DNA of 23,453 nucleotides. Source: an uncultured Burkholderiales bacterium (lineage in GTDB: Bacteria; Pseudomonadota; Gammaproteobacteria; Burkholderiales; Burkholderiaceae_E). A program made the translations under genes and the position numbers. Each line of letters starts with the position of its first letter. Position 1 is the first letter of the stretch. This document shows positions 7,632 to 15,444 of this stretch, piece after piece. Location of the stretch: the NCBI GenBank assembly GCA_903923345.1, contig CAIXXI010000344.1, positions 1-23,453 on the forward strand, in the 5' to 3' direction. A model generated the notes under the pieces. The model was not told where the DNA came from. It saw only the letters and a program-made list of their open reading frames with translations, and did not search any database.

Positions 7632-8779
7632 ATGCTCAGGTCCAGCAGGTTGTAATCGTGAATGGATGGGCGCACCGATTCATTCCACTCGTACCGTTCG
7701 CCGGCCCGTGCATGCGGCTGATACACGAAGGGCGTTTCATTCGGGAAGCGCTGACGACGCGCATCGATGCCATAGCCGATCAGGCGCGCGCGGGCCTGGA
7801 TGCGGGCCTCGTCATAGGCGCCTTTGCCGCCGTGCAGGGTGCCCGTGCTTACCACACCGAGCACCGAGCGGCGGCGGTGAAAGCCCATGTTGACCGTGAC
7901 CCGCCAATCCCGGCTGGTGTTGGCAAACGATCCGTGTACCGCCTGGCGATTGGTCATGGCCACATCGCCTGGCTTGCAGATGATCGGCACCGCGTCGGGC
8001 AGGCGGTCGGAGCCGGCTTTCGCCGCCATGGACCGGATGTCGGCCTTGCCCAGCTTGTGCGAGCCGGGGACCACCCACACGCCATTGGCCGCCGTGCAGC
8101 CGTAGAGCTGGCCCATGAAGTTGAAGCCGTGTGAGCCCTCGTCCCAATCGGGGCTGTTCCAGTGGGTCACGCCGTCCTGATGCCAGGCCACCGAGGCGCC
8201 CAGTCCGGGCTCCTTGATGAAGAGCGCTTCATTGAAGGGCACGAAGTCATCCCCGTTAACCGCCGCGGCGACTGCTAGCAGGTCGGGGTGGCCATAGACC
8301 CGAAGCGCGGCCTCGGAGAACTGCAGGGTGCCAAGAATCAGATAGACGATGTCCTGGGGCGCGTCGCTGGCTGCGGTCGGCTCGAACATCTTCACCGGAT
8401 GACGCCCGTTGGCGAAGTCGGTGCCACCGGCCGGGTCGCCCAGGGGTTTGGACCAGAACAGGGTGGCCGACTTGCAATCGGCGGCGAGCGCAGGCCGACC
8501 TTTATGGTCCAGGGGTTCGCCGGGGCCTGTGGGCAGGCGATCCATGATGTTCTTGAAGTCGGCTTCGATGTCGGCGAGCTCATCGGGCTTCAGGACGCCT
8601 TCAAAGACGTAGAAGCCGCAGCGCCAATAGGCCTCGAGGATGTCGGGGTGGATGCGGCCATCGGCGGTGTAGCGGATGGGTCCGCGGTTGCCCAGCTCAA
8701 AGGCCCGCTTTTCTCCAGCGGCCAGATAGGCCTGCATCGCGGATTCTTCTGAACCGTAATTGACTGGCAAGGCGCTCAT
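7628..8779 (-). CDS. phytanoyl-CoA dioxygenase (PhyH) family Fe(II)/2-oxoglutarate oxygenase
   Basis: A 383-residue cytosolic hydroxylase. Iron ligands are H200-Q-D202 (in VAWHQDGVTHW) and H282 (in RQAVHGSF), with R293 eleven residues later as the 2-oxoglutarate anchor; this spacing is standard for PhyH. The start at 8779 is backed by AGGAGA upstream on the minus strand. It is longer than most bacterial PhyH proteins (about 260-320 residues) because of an N-terminal extension of about 40 residues and an insert containing GPGEPLDHKG. It heads the minus-strand run leading to the GIY-YIG-like, RraA-like and LLM genes. It is the second 2-oxoglutarate oxygenase in this region, from a different family than the TauD-type one. 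Substrate unknown. Confidence 0.88.
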   Translation of the reverse strand: MSALPVNYGSEESAMQAYLAAGEKRAFELGNRGPIRYTADGRIHPDILEAYWRCGFYVFEGVLKPDELADIEADFKNIMDRLPTGPGEPLDHKGRPALAADCKSATLFWSKPLGDPAGGTDFANGRHPVKMFEPTAASDAPQDIVYLILGTLQFSEAALRVYGHPDLLAVAAAVNGDDFVPFNEALFIKEPGLGASVAWHQDGVTHWNSPDWDEGSHGFNFMGQLYGCTAANGVWVVPGSHKLGKADIRSMAAKAGSDRLPDAVPIICKPGDVAMTNRQAVHGSFANTSRDWRVTVNMGFHRRRSVLGVVSTGTLHGGKGAYDEARIQARARLIGYGIDARRQRFPNETPFVYQPHARAGERYEWNESVRPSIHDYNLLDLSI

Positions 8780-8866
8780 GTTGTGTCTCCTGAGTGGATC
8801 GGTCGATGCTGGACCGAACGGCTGGAGCCGTCAATTCAGGGCACCTTCGCCGCGGAACACGCGGTG

Positions 8867-9781
8867 TCAGTGCGGGTGATCGTGTTCGAACACCAGCCAG
8901 CCCTGGCGGCCCTCGGTGGCCAGACCGATTCGGGCGCCGTGCGGCAAGGTGAGCTTGGGTCGATCGTGACCGAAGGGCAGGCCAGTGACGATGGGTGTGC
9001 GTGTCTGGCTGCGGATGTACTTGAGGGCTGCGGCCAGGTCATAGCCGCGGTCATGCTCGGCCAGCCGATATCGGTTGACATACCCAACCAGCACCGCCGC
9101 CTGAGCATCGAGCACGCCGGCCTGCAGCAACTGCAGCAGCATGCGTTCGACTCGGTAGGGGTGCTCGTTCACATCCTCGATGAACAGGATGCCGTCCTTG
9201 ACCTTCGGGAAGTAGGGCGTGCCCAGCAGGGCGCACAGCACGCTCAGGTTGCCGCCCCACAGCGTGCCGCGGGCATCGACGGCGACCGGGCTTGCGGCCC
9301 GAAACCCTAGCATTTCGAGTTCGCCGCTCATGGCTTCGCGAAAGCAGCCCAGCGTGACCTCGTCGACCTGCTCGGGCGAATCGACCGCAAAGTCGTCGAG
9401 CAGTGCGGGGCCGGCCCAGGTGCGTGCGCCGGCCCGTGCCAGCATCGCCAGATGAAAGGCGGTGAAATCGGACAGACCGACCCAGTGCTTGTCGGCCTTC
9501 GCCAGTTGCTTGAAATCGAGCATCGGCAACAGCCGGGTCAGGCCATAGCCGCCCCGGGTGATCATGACAATCGGACAGTCCTGGTGCGCGGCTCGGGCAA
9601 ACGCGGCGGCTCGGCCTTCATCACCACCGGCGAAGCGCTGCGAACGGCGCAGGGCTGCCGGGTCGAATCGGGTCGGGTGGCCGAGGGCATTGAGCACGGC
9701 AGCCGCGCCGCGGGCGCGAGCGGGGTCGTTGACTGCACCCGAAGGCGAGATCAGATAGATGGATGGCAGCGCGACATTCAT
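8867..9781 (-). CDS. ldcA: S66-family LD-carboxypeptidase (muramoyltetrapeptide carboxypeptidase)
   Basis: A 304-residue cytosolic peptidase that removes the terminal D-Ala from muropeptide tetrapeptides during cell-wall recycling. The Ser-Glu-His catalytic set is complete and in family positions: nucleophile S104 in VGLSDFTAFH, E202 in LFIEDVNEHPYR, and H272 in GLPFGHDRPK. The RGGYG loop (76-80) precedes the serine. Length and order match E. coli LdcA. The start at ATG 9781 has no convincing Shine-Dalgarno; an in-frame alternative nearby is not evident. No other cell-wall gene is adjacent, so its position next to catabolic genes looks incidental. It is divergent from the GGDEF-like gene with a 106-bp gap. 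Confidence 0.92.
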   Translation of the reverse strand: MNVALPSIYLISPSGAVNDPARARGAAAVLNALGHPTRFDPAALRRSQRFAGGDEGRAAAFARAAHQDCPIVMITRGGYGLTRLLPMLDFKQLAKADKHWVGLSDFTAFHLAMLARAGARTWAGPALLDDFAVDSPEQVDEVTLGCFREAMSGELEMLGFRAASPVAVDARGTLWGGNLSVLCALLGTPYFPKVKDGILFIEDVNEHPYRVERMLLQLLQAGVLDAQAAVLVGYVNRYRLAEHDRGYDLAAALKYIRSQTRTPIVTGLPFGHDRPKLTLPHGARIGLATEGRQGWLVFEHDHPH

Positions 9782-9887
9782 CCCGCATTCTCGCCTGACA
9801 ACGAGGCAGCGCGTGACCTTTGCCCTGTGATGATCGTTCCGGGTTCCCTAGACTGCTTCGAAACCCAGACATTTCACGGCTTGCAGC

Positions 9888-10361
9888 ATGACTTTCCTAG
9901 AGTTCCCGGCTCCCGATGGGGGGCCTTCCAACGAGGGCGGTCCGATCGATCGGCGACCGAACACGGCGGGTGATTCGGTGATGATCGTCGAGATCGATCA
10001 GGCCGGCACGATTCGCTCGCGGCACGGCCTGGCGGCCGGTGAACAGCTCGCCCAGGCGGTGGCGGAGTGCCTGCGCCGGCGACTTCGCGGTGGCGATCGC
10101 GTGGCGCTGCTGCGCGACGACGAATTCCTGGCGATCCTGCCCGGTGCGCCGCGACACGAGCTTGCGGCCATCGAAAGTCGGGTGCGTCAGGCCATCGATG
10201 GCTTGCGACTTTCAATCGCCGGCAGCGAATGGCGGCTCAGTTGCACCATTGGTTCGGCATCTTCGTCGCAGTTGGCCGAATCATCGCGACGGCTGGACTC
10301 GCTGGTCCGGCTGGCTGACAACGCCTTGCAACGGGCACGGGCTGGCTCGATCGCTCACTGA
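9888..10361 (+). CDS. stand-alone degenerate GGDEF domain protein
   Basis: A 157-residue protein consisting almost only of a GGDEF-like domain after a Pro/Gly-rich start of about 28 residues. The order of elements (VMIVEIDQAG, GEQLAQAVAECLRRRL, GDRVALLRDDEF, then LVRLADNALQRARAG) follows the diguanylate cyclase fold. The active-site signature is R76-D77-D78-E79-F80: both glycines of GG(D/E)EF are lost, and the usual substrate-binding and metal Asp/Asn positions near residue 37 are weak. It therefore probably makes no cyclic-di-GMP and might act as a binding or scaffold domain. No receiver, PAS or membrane segment is attached. ATG 9888 gives the only sensible start; no Shine-Dalgarno is evident. 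Confidence 0.68.
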   Translation: MTFLEFPAPDGGPSNEGGPIDRRPNTAGDSVMIVEIDQAGTIRSRHGLAAGEQLAQAVAECLRRRLRGGDRVALLRDDEFLAILPGAPRHELAAIESRVRQAIDGLRLSIAGSEWRLSCTIGSASSSQLAESSRRLDSLVRLADNALQRARAGSIAH

Positions 10362-10393
10362 TTCAGGCAGCCCGGCGACGGTCTTGGTTGCAT

Positions 10394-10431
10394 GTGACCC
10401 TCAAAGGAGGTCACGGTCCCTGCGCTAAGAT
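10394..10431 (+). promoter_or_regulatory. dyad plus -10 element before the AbrB-family gene
   Basis: GTGACC (10394-10399) and GGTCAC (10409-10414) form a perfect dyad around 9 nt. TAAGAT (10426-10431) is a fair -10 ending 8 nt before the ATG at 10440, so the mRNA may be leaderless. AAGGAGGT (10404-10411) looks like an ideal Shine-Dalgarno but lies 28 nt from any usable start and upstream of the predicted transcript start; it is more likely part of the dyad, near -35, where a regulator could bind. Confidence 0.4.
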
Positions 10432-10439
10432 CGGGCTCG

Positions 10440-11471
10440 ATGAGGGTCCTGCTCACTACACTGTCTGTCGCACTGCTCGGCGGTCTGCTTTTCAAGCTCG
10501 CGGGCGGTCCCTTGCCCTGGACGATCGGCCCGCTGCTCGCCTGTGCCGCGGCCAACCTGGCGGGATGGGGCCTTCGCACGCCGGTGGCTGCCCGCAACTT
10601 CGGGCAGTGGATGGTCGGCACCGTGCTGGGTCTGTATTTCACACCGGCGGTTGTTGACCGCGTTCTGACTCTGGGCCCCTGGATCCTGCTCGGCACGGTC
10701 TGGGCGATCTTGCTGGGCCTGGCATTTGCCTGGTCGCTCAAGCGCTTCGCCGGCGCCTCATGGCCGACCGCGTTTTTCGGTGGAGCGATTGGCGGCGCGT
10801 CGGAAATGGCGCTGCAGGGCGAACTCGCCGGCGGGCGGGTCGATCAGATCGCCGCATCACACAGCCTGCGCATCGTGCTGGTGGTGGTCACCTTGCCGCT
10901 TCTGTATCGCTGGCTGGGCTTGCAGGGCAGTGACCCGTATCAGGCGGCTTCGCTTGCAGTGGATCCGGTGGGCGCAGCGTGGCTGGTGGCGGCAACCGTG
11001 CCGGCGGCGCTGGTGTTGAGGGTGTTCGGCGGCCCGAATGCCTGGCTGCTTGGACCGATGGTGGCGAGCACCGCGCTGACCGCAAGCGGACATCACTGGA
11101 GCGCGCTGCCTCAGCCACTGATCGTGGCCGGGCAGGTCGCCATCGGCGCGTCGCTGGGCTGTCGGTTCGTTCCGGAGTTCTTCGCCCAGGCGCCCCGCTT
11201 TCTGTCGGTGGTGCTGCTCACCACGCTGGCGGGGATCGGTGCAACCGCGCTGTTTGCCATCGGTCTGGGCACGCTGGCTGGCATTGCGCCGGCCACGATG
11301 GTGTTGGCCACCGCCCCAGGCGGCATTGCCGAGATGGCCCTGACGGCTCAAAACCTGCAGCTCGGCGTGCCGGTGGTGACCGCCTTTCATGTGGTTCGGA
11401 TGGTCGCCACCATGACCTTGATGGGTGGTCTGTATCGGGTGTTGTCGCGCCTGAATCCGGCGCTGCGCTGA
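10440..11471 (+). CDS. AbrB-family integral membrane protein (putative transporter/regulator)
   Basis: A 343-residue polytopic inner-membrane protein made of two related halves, as in the AbrB duplication family (formerly annotated as ammonia monooxygenase). Each half carries the same signature: GGPLPWTIGP at 22-31 and GGPNAWLLGP near 197-206, with hydrophobic helices between (about ten in all). GGAIGGASEMALQGE and APGGIAEMALTAQ are the paired Gly-rich re-entrant-like segments of the two repeats. Function is poorly known; E. coli AbrB affects aidB expression and others are proposed carboxylate or aromatic transporters. The gene stands alone between the GGDEF-like gene and an opposing unknown gene, and its start codon follows a -10-like box directly. 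Confidence 0.85.
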   Translation: MRVLLTTLSVALLGGLLFKLAGGPLPWTIGPLLACAAANLAGWGLRTPVAARNFGQWMVGTVLGLYFTPAVVDRVLTLGPWILLGTVWAILLGLAFAWSLKRFAGASWPTAFFGGAIGGASEMALQGELAGGRVDQIAASHSLRIVLVVVTLPLLYRWLGLQGSDPYQAASLAVDPVGAAWLVAATVPAALVLRVFGGPNAWLLGPMVASTALTASGHHWSALPQPLIVAGQVAIGASLGCRFVPEFFAQAPRFLSVVLLTTLAGIGATALFAIGLGTLAGIAPATMVLATAPGGIAEMALTAQNLQLGVPVVTAFHVVRMVATMTLMGGLYRVLSRLNPALR

Positions 11472-11490
11472 CGGCTCGCCCCTCCAGCGC

Positions 11491-12699
11491 TCAATTCGCG
11501 ACCGACGGCACCGCTCGGCTGGCCAGATCGAGCCATTGCCCGTCGTCTCGCGGCCAGGCCCGTTCGGGCAGTTCGTTCAAGCGCAGCAGGATCTGCTTCA
11601 GGTGCCAGGTGGGGGGCGCGCCCAGTGCCTGCGGGCAGTGCCGCCACAGCGCACGCATCACGTTGTGCTGCACGGCAAAGTAAGCGGCCAAAGACTCGAT
11701 GATCCAGCGGTCCTGGCCTGAATCCACGGCCTGGCGCAGGGCTTCGCGTGCATTGCTCGGGCGCAACAGGGCGGCCCGCGGGTCGTGCTCGGCGGCGGCG
11801 ATCAGGCCACTGCGTGGGCGCGCCTGAGCGTCGATCAGGGTCTCGGCGAAAAATTGGGCGAAGGTGGGCAGCTTGCCCAGTGCGTAGGCACGCTGCGCCG
11901 CATGGCGAGACCCGGTGAGCAGCCAGTTGTAACACCCGAGGTGATGCCCGGCGCGTGTGCGGCCCAGCTTGACCAGGGTCACGGGTTCCAGGCAACCCTC
12001 GATCATGGCGGCGATGCGCTGTTCAGCGCTGGATTCGCGCAGGTCGATCGAGCGCAGCACCTTGCCGTAGAAGGTGACATCGATCAATTCGTGGCGCAGG
12101 GCATGGCGCAACTGGCCCATGAAATCCGGATATCTCGAGGTCCGGTCAAAGAGGCTGCCGACGGTCATCGGCTCGAGACGGTGTTCCCGGGCAAGATGCC
12201 CGCCCCAGTCGTCGCGACGCGACTCGAGGATGGTCAGCATGTTGTCGCCCAGAGCCGCGAACAACACGTCGAGGGTCTCGGTCTGCGCGGCGCGTGCCGA
12301 CAGGCCGTCGGGCAATCGGCTGTCCGAAGGCGTGTCGCCGTCGTGCGGATGCAGCCAGCGCGCGAGCGATTCGACCAGGCGACGCAAGGTGGCATCCGAC
12401 AGCAGGTTGCGAAAATCGTAAACGCACTGATGCCGGTCGACCCCGAGAAACCGGATGCCATGGCCCCACTCGCGGGTGAGCTGACCGAAGATTGGATTGG
12501 TCATCAGCGACAGTCGCGACGCCAGCGGCAGAATCAGGATGAACAGGCGCCAGTCGGGGGAGGGGTTGCGCCAGAGCAGGGCTCGGGGGGTCGCCAGGTA
12601 GGGATGCGCGGTGGCCGCGAGTTCGGGGCCGACATGGCCGCTGTCGGTCAGCTCGCTGTCAATCGGGAAGGCGTCGACCCGGATGGCCTGGAAGTCCAT
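11491..12699 (-). CDS. hypothetical protein, 402 residues, unrecognised
   Basis: I do not recognise this family. The protein is soluble-looking, without signal peptide or membrane helices, and Leu/Arg/Ala-rich with many predicted helices. Notable segments are WRLFILILPLASRLSLM near residue 50, a His-rich stretch HALRHELIDVTFYGKVL in the middle, GHHLGCYNWLLTGSRHAAQR near residue 250, and QHNVMRALWRHCPQ near residue 350. No nucleotide-binding, protease or DNA-binding motif is apparent. Its amino-acid make-up (normal Trp, Tyr, Asp, Glu) marks it as the coding strand, whereas the opposite-strand frame is Gly/Gln/His/Val-biased and looks like a shadow. It follows the small membrane peptide by 60 bp on the same strand, and its stop is 19 bp from that of the converging AbrB-family gene. 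Confidence 0.7.
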   Translation of the reverse strand: MDFQAIRVDAFPIDSELTDSGHVGPELAATAHPYLATPRALLWRNPSPDWRLFILILPLASRLSLMTNPIFGQLTREWGHGIRFLGVDRHQCVYDFRNLLSDATLRRLVESLARWLHPHDGDTPSDSRLPDGLSARAAQTETLDVLFAALGDNMLTILESRRDDWGGHLAREHRLEPMTVGSLFDRTSRYPDFMGQLRHALRHELIDVTFYGKVLRSIDLRESSAEQRIAAMIEGCLEPVTLVKLGRTRAGHHLGCYNWLLTGSRHAAQRAYALGKLPTFAQFFAETLIDAQARPRSGLIAAAEHDPRAALLRPSNAREALRQAVDSGQDRWIIESLAAYFAVQHNVMRALWRHCPQALGAPPTWHLKQILLRLNELPERAWPRDDGQWLDLASRAVPSVAN

Positions 12700-12759
12700 G
12701 GCGTGTCTGGGTGTTGAGGGCGTGCGCCGGTGAGGCCGGATTCAGGCCGCCGGACTGAC

Positions 12760-12936
12760 TCAGTCTGCGCGTTTGGCGAAGAACAACAGCCCGCAGCCTG
12801 CGGCCAGCAGCGCGCTGGCGATCAGGGTGCGGGCAACCGAGCCGCGCCACATGGCTTCCAAAGCGACGACCGCGCCGGCAGACAGCAGGATGCGGGCGGT
12901 ACCGGCAGTGCGTTGGGAGGGGGACAGTTCGGCCAT
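12760..12936 (-). CDS. small hydrophobic hypothetical protein
   Basis: A 58-residue reading frame from ATG 12936 (MAELSPSQR...). Two hydrophobic stretches, about 11-25 and 30-52, are separated by WRGS and end in FFAKRAD, so it could be a hairpin membrane peptide with charged ends. No family recognised. There is no clear ribosome binding site, and a longer TTG-initiated form from 12987 is open. It is upstream of, and in line with, the 402-residue unknown gene, which is the main support for its being real. Confidence 0.4.
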   Translation of the reverse strand: MAELSPSQRTAGTARILLSAGAVVALEAMWRGSVARTLIASALLAAGCGLLFFAKRAD

Positions 12937-13445
12937 GGTGTGAGGGCAGGGAAGGAAGAGGGTGAGTCTGAATCCTAAGGCGATCAATTGGGCAGGGCGG
13001 GTGTCCGGCCGGGCGGGTTGCGACCGCCGGCGGATTTACCGGATCGAACGGCGAGCCGGACGATCCGCTGCGATCAGTGTGCCTCAGTTTGACATCAAGG
13101 GCCGGGCTTCGCCAGCACCCCACCCGGCATCGAACTAAAGGGATCATTGCGTGACTTAGGTCAAGGCGCAGCGACTTGACCCATGGCACCGTTCCGACTT
13201 GAGTGTCGTGAAGGGGTAATCCGGCGCGCAGGACCAGCGGTGTAAACTGCTCGACCCCTGTCAAGCAGGTGCCCCTTCGGCCAGGCAGGCCCAGGCACAG
13301 GAAAGACATAAGGCAAACGAGAACATAAGGCGGCGCCGGGTGCGACGCCAGATGGCAGTGCGGGCCGGTTCGGATCGTCCGGACCTGGATGGGCGTCCTG
13401 AGCACTGCCATGAAACGGATCTACCACCTCGCATCGGAGTTTCAC
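12937..13445. other. 509-bp gene-free region upstream of pckG
   Basis: No coding sequence is convincing here; an opposite-strand open frame through it (to 13411) is Pro/His/Arg-rich and not protein-like. TTGACA occurs at 13089-13094 without a matching -10. TAAACT (13243-13248) is a possible -10 that would leave a leader near 190 nt. The 9-mer ACATAAGGC appears twice (13306-13314 and 13323-13331), 17 bp apart. The region likely carries the pckG control sites, but no known operator or riboswitch is recognisable. Confidence 0.5.
13306..13331 (+). repeat. paired 9-bp direct repeat in the pckG upstream region
   Basis: ACATAAGGC occurs at 13306-13314 and 13323-13331, on the same strand, 17 bp apart and about 115 bp before the pckG start codon. 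It may be a regulator site pair or a leader-RNA element; significance unproven. Confidence 0.35.
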
Positions 13446-15323
13446 ATGAATCACCCGAACGTCGCCCCGGCCATTCGCGCCGGTGTGACCGCTCCCGATT
13501 ACGTCAAACACCAGGGCCTGATCAACTGGGTCGCCTCGATCGCAGCACTGACCCGCCCGGACCGCATTGTCTGGGCTGACGGAACGCAGGCTGAATACGA
13601 CCGGCTGTGTGCTGAAATGGTCGAGGCCGGAACCCTGCGCCGGTTGAATCCGGCCAAGCGCCCGAACTCCTATCTGGCCTGGTCGGATCCGACCGACGTG
13701 GCCCGCGTCGAAGACCGCACCTACATCTGCTCGCAGAGCAAGGACGATGCCGGCCCGACCAACAACTGGACCGACCCGGCCGAGATGCGCAAGACGCTCA
13801 ACGGCCTGTTCGAGGGGTGCATGCGCGGCCGCACGATGTACGTGATCCCATTCTCGATGGGCCCGATCGGCTCGCCGATTGCCCATATCGGCGTCGAGAT
13901 CAGCGACAGCCCGTATGTGGTGGTCAGCATGAGAACCATGACCCGCATGGGTCGTGATGTCTATGAAGTGATGGGCGAAGACGGTGGTTTTGTGCCGTGC
14001 GTCCACACGGTCGGCAAGCCGCTGGCCGCGGGCGAGAAAGACGTGCCCTGGCCCTGCAATCCGACCAAATACATCGTCCACTATCCTGAAACCCGCGAAA
14101 TCTGGTCTTACGGATCTGGCTATGGCGGCAACGCGCTGCTGGGCAAGAAGTGTTTTGCGCTGCGCATCGCCTCGACGATGGGCCGCGAGGACATCCATGC
14201 CGGCGGCCCGGGCTGGCTGGCCGAGCACATGCTCATCCTCGGCGTGACCTCTCCGGCAGGCAAGAAGTACCACGTGGCAGCCGCTTTCCCATCGGCCTGC
14301 GGCAAGACCAACTTTGCAATGCTGATCCCGCCCAAGGGTTTCGACGGCTGGAAAGTCACCACCATCGGTGACGACATTGCCTGGATCAAGCCGAACGCCG
14401 ACGGCCGCCTGTATGCAATCAACCCCGAAGCCGGCTATTTCGGAGTGGCGCCGGGCACCAATGAGAAGACCAACCCGAACTGCATGGCGTCGCTGCGGGA
14501 AAACACGCTCTTCACCAATGTCGCGCTGACCGACGACGGTGACGTGTGGTGGGAGGGCATGACCCCGAACGCGCCCGCACACCTGATCGACTGGCAGGGC
14601 AAGGACTGGACGCCCGAGGACGGCAAGGCTGGACGCAAGGCTGCGCATCCGAATGCCCGCTTTACCGTGACGGCCTCGCAAAACCCGGCCATCGATGCCC
14701 AGTGGGACGATCCGGCGGGCGTGCCGATCGATGCCTTCATCTTCGGTGGTCGTCGCTCGACCACCGTGCCGCTGGTGACCCAGGCGCGCAACTGGATCGA
14801 GGGCGTCTACATGGCCGCGACCATGGGCTCCGAGACCACCGCAGCGCAGGCGGGTGCGCAGGGCATCGTGCGTCGCGATCCCTTCGCGATGCTGCCGTTT
14901 TGCGGCTACAACATGGCCGACTATTTCCGCCACTGGCTCGATCTGGGCCATCGTCTCGAAGTCGCCAAGGCAAAGCTGCCGGCGATCTTCTGCGTGAACT
15001 GGTTCCGCACCGACGAGCAGGGCAAGTTCATCTGGCCGGGCTACAGCGAGAACATGCGCGTGTTGCAGTGGATGATCGGGCGCATTGAGGGTGGCGCAGG
15101 CGCGGCCGAGCATGTCTTCGGCCATTCGCCGCGCTATGAGGACCTGAGCTGGGAAGGCCTGGAATTCGCACGCAGCCAGTTCGAGCAGATCACCGCCATC
15201 GATCCGGGGCAGTGGCATCGGGAGTTCGAGCTGCACGACGAGCTCTTCGGCATGCTGGCAAAGGGTCTGCCGCATCAGCTTCCCGATACCAAGGCAGCGC
15301 TGCAAAAGCGTCTGACCGCCTGA
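13446..15323 (+). CDS. pckG: phosphoenolpyruvate carboxykinase (GTP)
   Basis: A 625-residue GTP-type PEPCK that converts oxaloacetate and GTP to PEP, CO2 and GDP, the entry step of gluconeogenesis from organic acids; cytosolic. Length is normal. Signatures: GYGGNALLGKKCFALRIAS, the P-loop FPSACGKTNFAM (281-292) with the reactive C285 and K287-T288 specific to the GTP class, GDDIAWIKP just after it as kinase motif 2, and FAMLPFCGYNMADYF near residue 480 in the guanine-binding region. ATG 13446 is chosen over the in-frame ATG at 13389 because GGAG (13436-13439) lies 6 nt upstream and MNHPNV starts the family homology. The gene is monocistronic, with a long upstream region and a strong hairpin after it. 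It supports growth on acids, as the neighbouring catabolic genes imply. Confidence 0.97.
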   Translation: MNHPNVAPAIRAGVTAPDYVKHQGLINWVASIAALTRPDRIVWADGTQAEYDRLCAEMVEAGTLRRLNPAKRPNSYLAWSDPTDVARVEDRTYICSQSKDDAGPTNNWTDPAEMRKTLNGLFEGCMRGRTMYVIPFSMGPIGSPIAHIGVEISDSPYVVVSMRTMTRMGRDVYEVMGEDGGFVPCVHTVGKPLAAGEKDVPWPCNPTKYIVHYPETREIWSYGSGYGGNALLGKKCFALRIASTMGREDIHAGGPGWLAEHMLILGVTSPAGKKYHVAAAFPSACGKTNFAMLIPPKGFDGWKVTTIGDDIAWIKPNADGRLYAINPEAGYFGVAPGTNEKTNPNCMASLRENTLFTNVALTDDGDVWWEGMTPNAPAHLIDWQGKDWTPEDGKAGRKAAHPNARFTVTASQNPAIDAQWDDPAGVPIDAFIFGGRRSTTVPLVTQARNWIEGVYMAATMGSETTAAQAGAQGIVRRDPFAMLPFCGYNMADYFRHWLDLGHRLEVAKAKLPAIFCVNWFRTDEQGKFIWPGYSENMRVLQWMIGRIEGGAGAAEHVFGHSPRYEDLSWEGLEFARSQFEQITAIDPGQWHREFELHDELFGMLAKGLPHQLPDTKAALQKRLTA

Positions 15324-15340
15324 ACTCGGACTGATCCAGG

Positions 15341-15368
15341 CCCGCACCCGGACGGTTTCGGGTGCGGG
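15341..15368 (+). terminator. strong hairpin after pckG
   Basis: CCCGCACCCG (15341-15350) pairs with CGGGTGCGGG (15359-15368); two further inner pairs (one G-U) make a stem of up to 12 bp with a 4-nt loop. It lies 17 bp after the pckG stop. No U-run follows, so release may be Rho-assisted, but the stem would separate pckG from the ABC operon. Confidence 0.7.
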
Positions 15369-15380
15369 TGCTGCAACAGC

Positions 15381-15390
15381 GGACATGTCC
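15381..15390. repeat. 10-bp perfect palindrome before the ABC importer operon
   Basis: GGACATGTCC is a perfect palindrome 54 bp upstream of the receptor start codon at 15445. Its position is suitable for an operator of the importer operon, but no promoter with clear boxes is visible beside it. Confidence 0.35.
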
Positions 15391-15444
15391 CTGTTGGGAC
15401 TGTGTTATCAATACACCTTTGTCCACTCACAGGATTCAAACGCC

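Noticed and set aside
11785..12717. 310-codon plus-strand frame over the 402-residue unknown gene
   Set aside because: Composition is Gly/Gln/Val/His-biased with little Trp or Tyr, and no domain is recognisable; the minus frame is longer and more protein-like.
12659..13411. 250-codon minus-strand frame through the pckG upstream region
   Set aside because: Pro/His/Arg/Cys-rich, overlaps other genes and matches nothing; likely absence of stops from high GC.
13161..15386. 741-codon open frame on the minus strand across pckG
   Set aside because: It mirrors a clear pckG gene; its His/Arg/Gly/Val-rich composition is what the third-position GC of pckG produces on the opposite strand.
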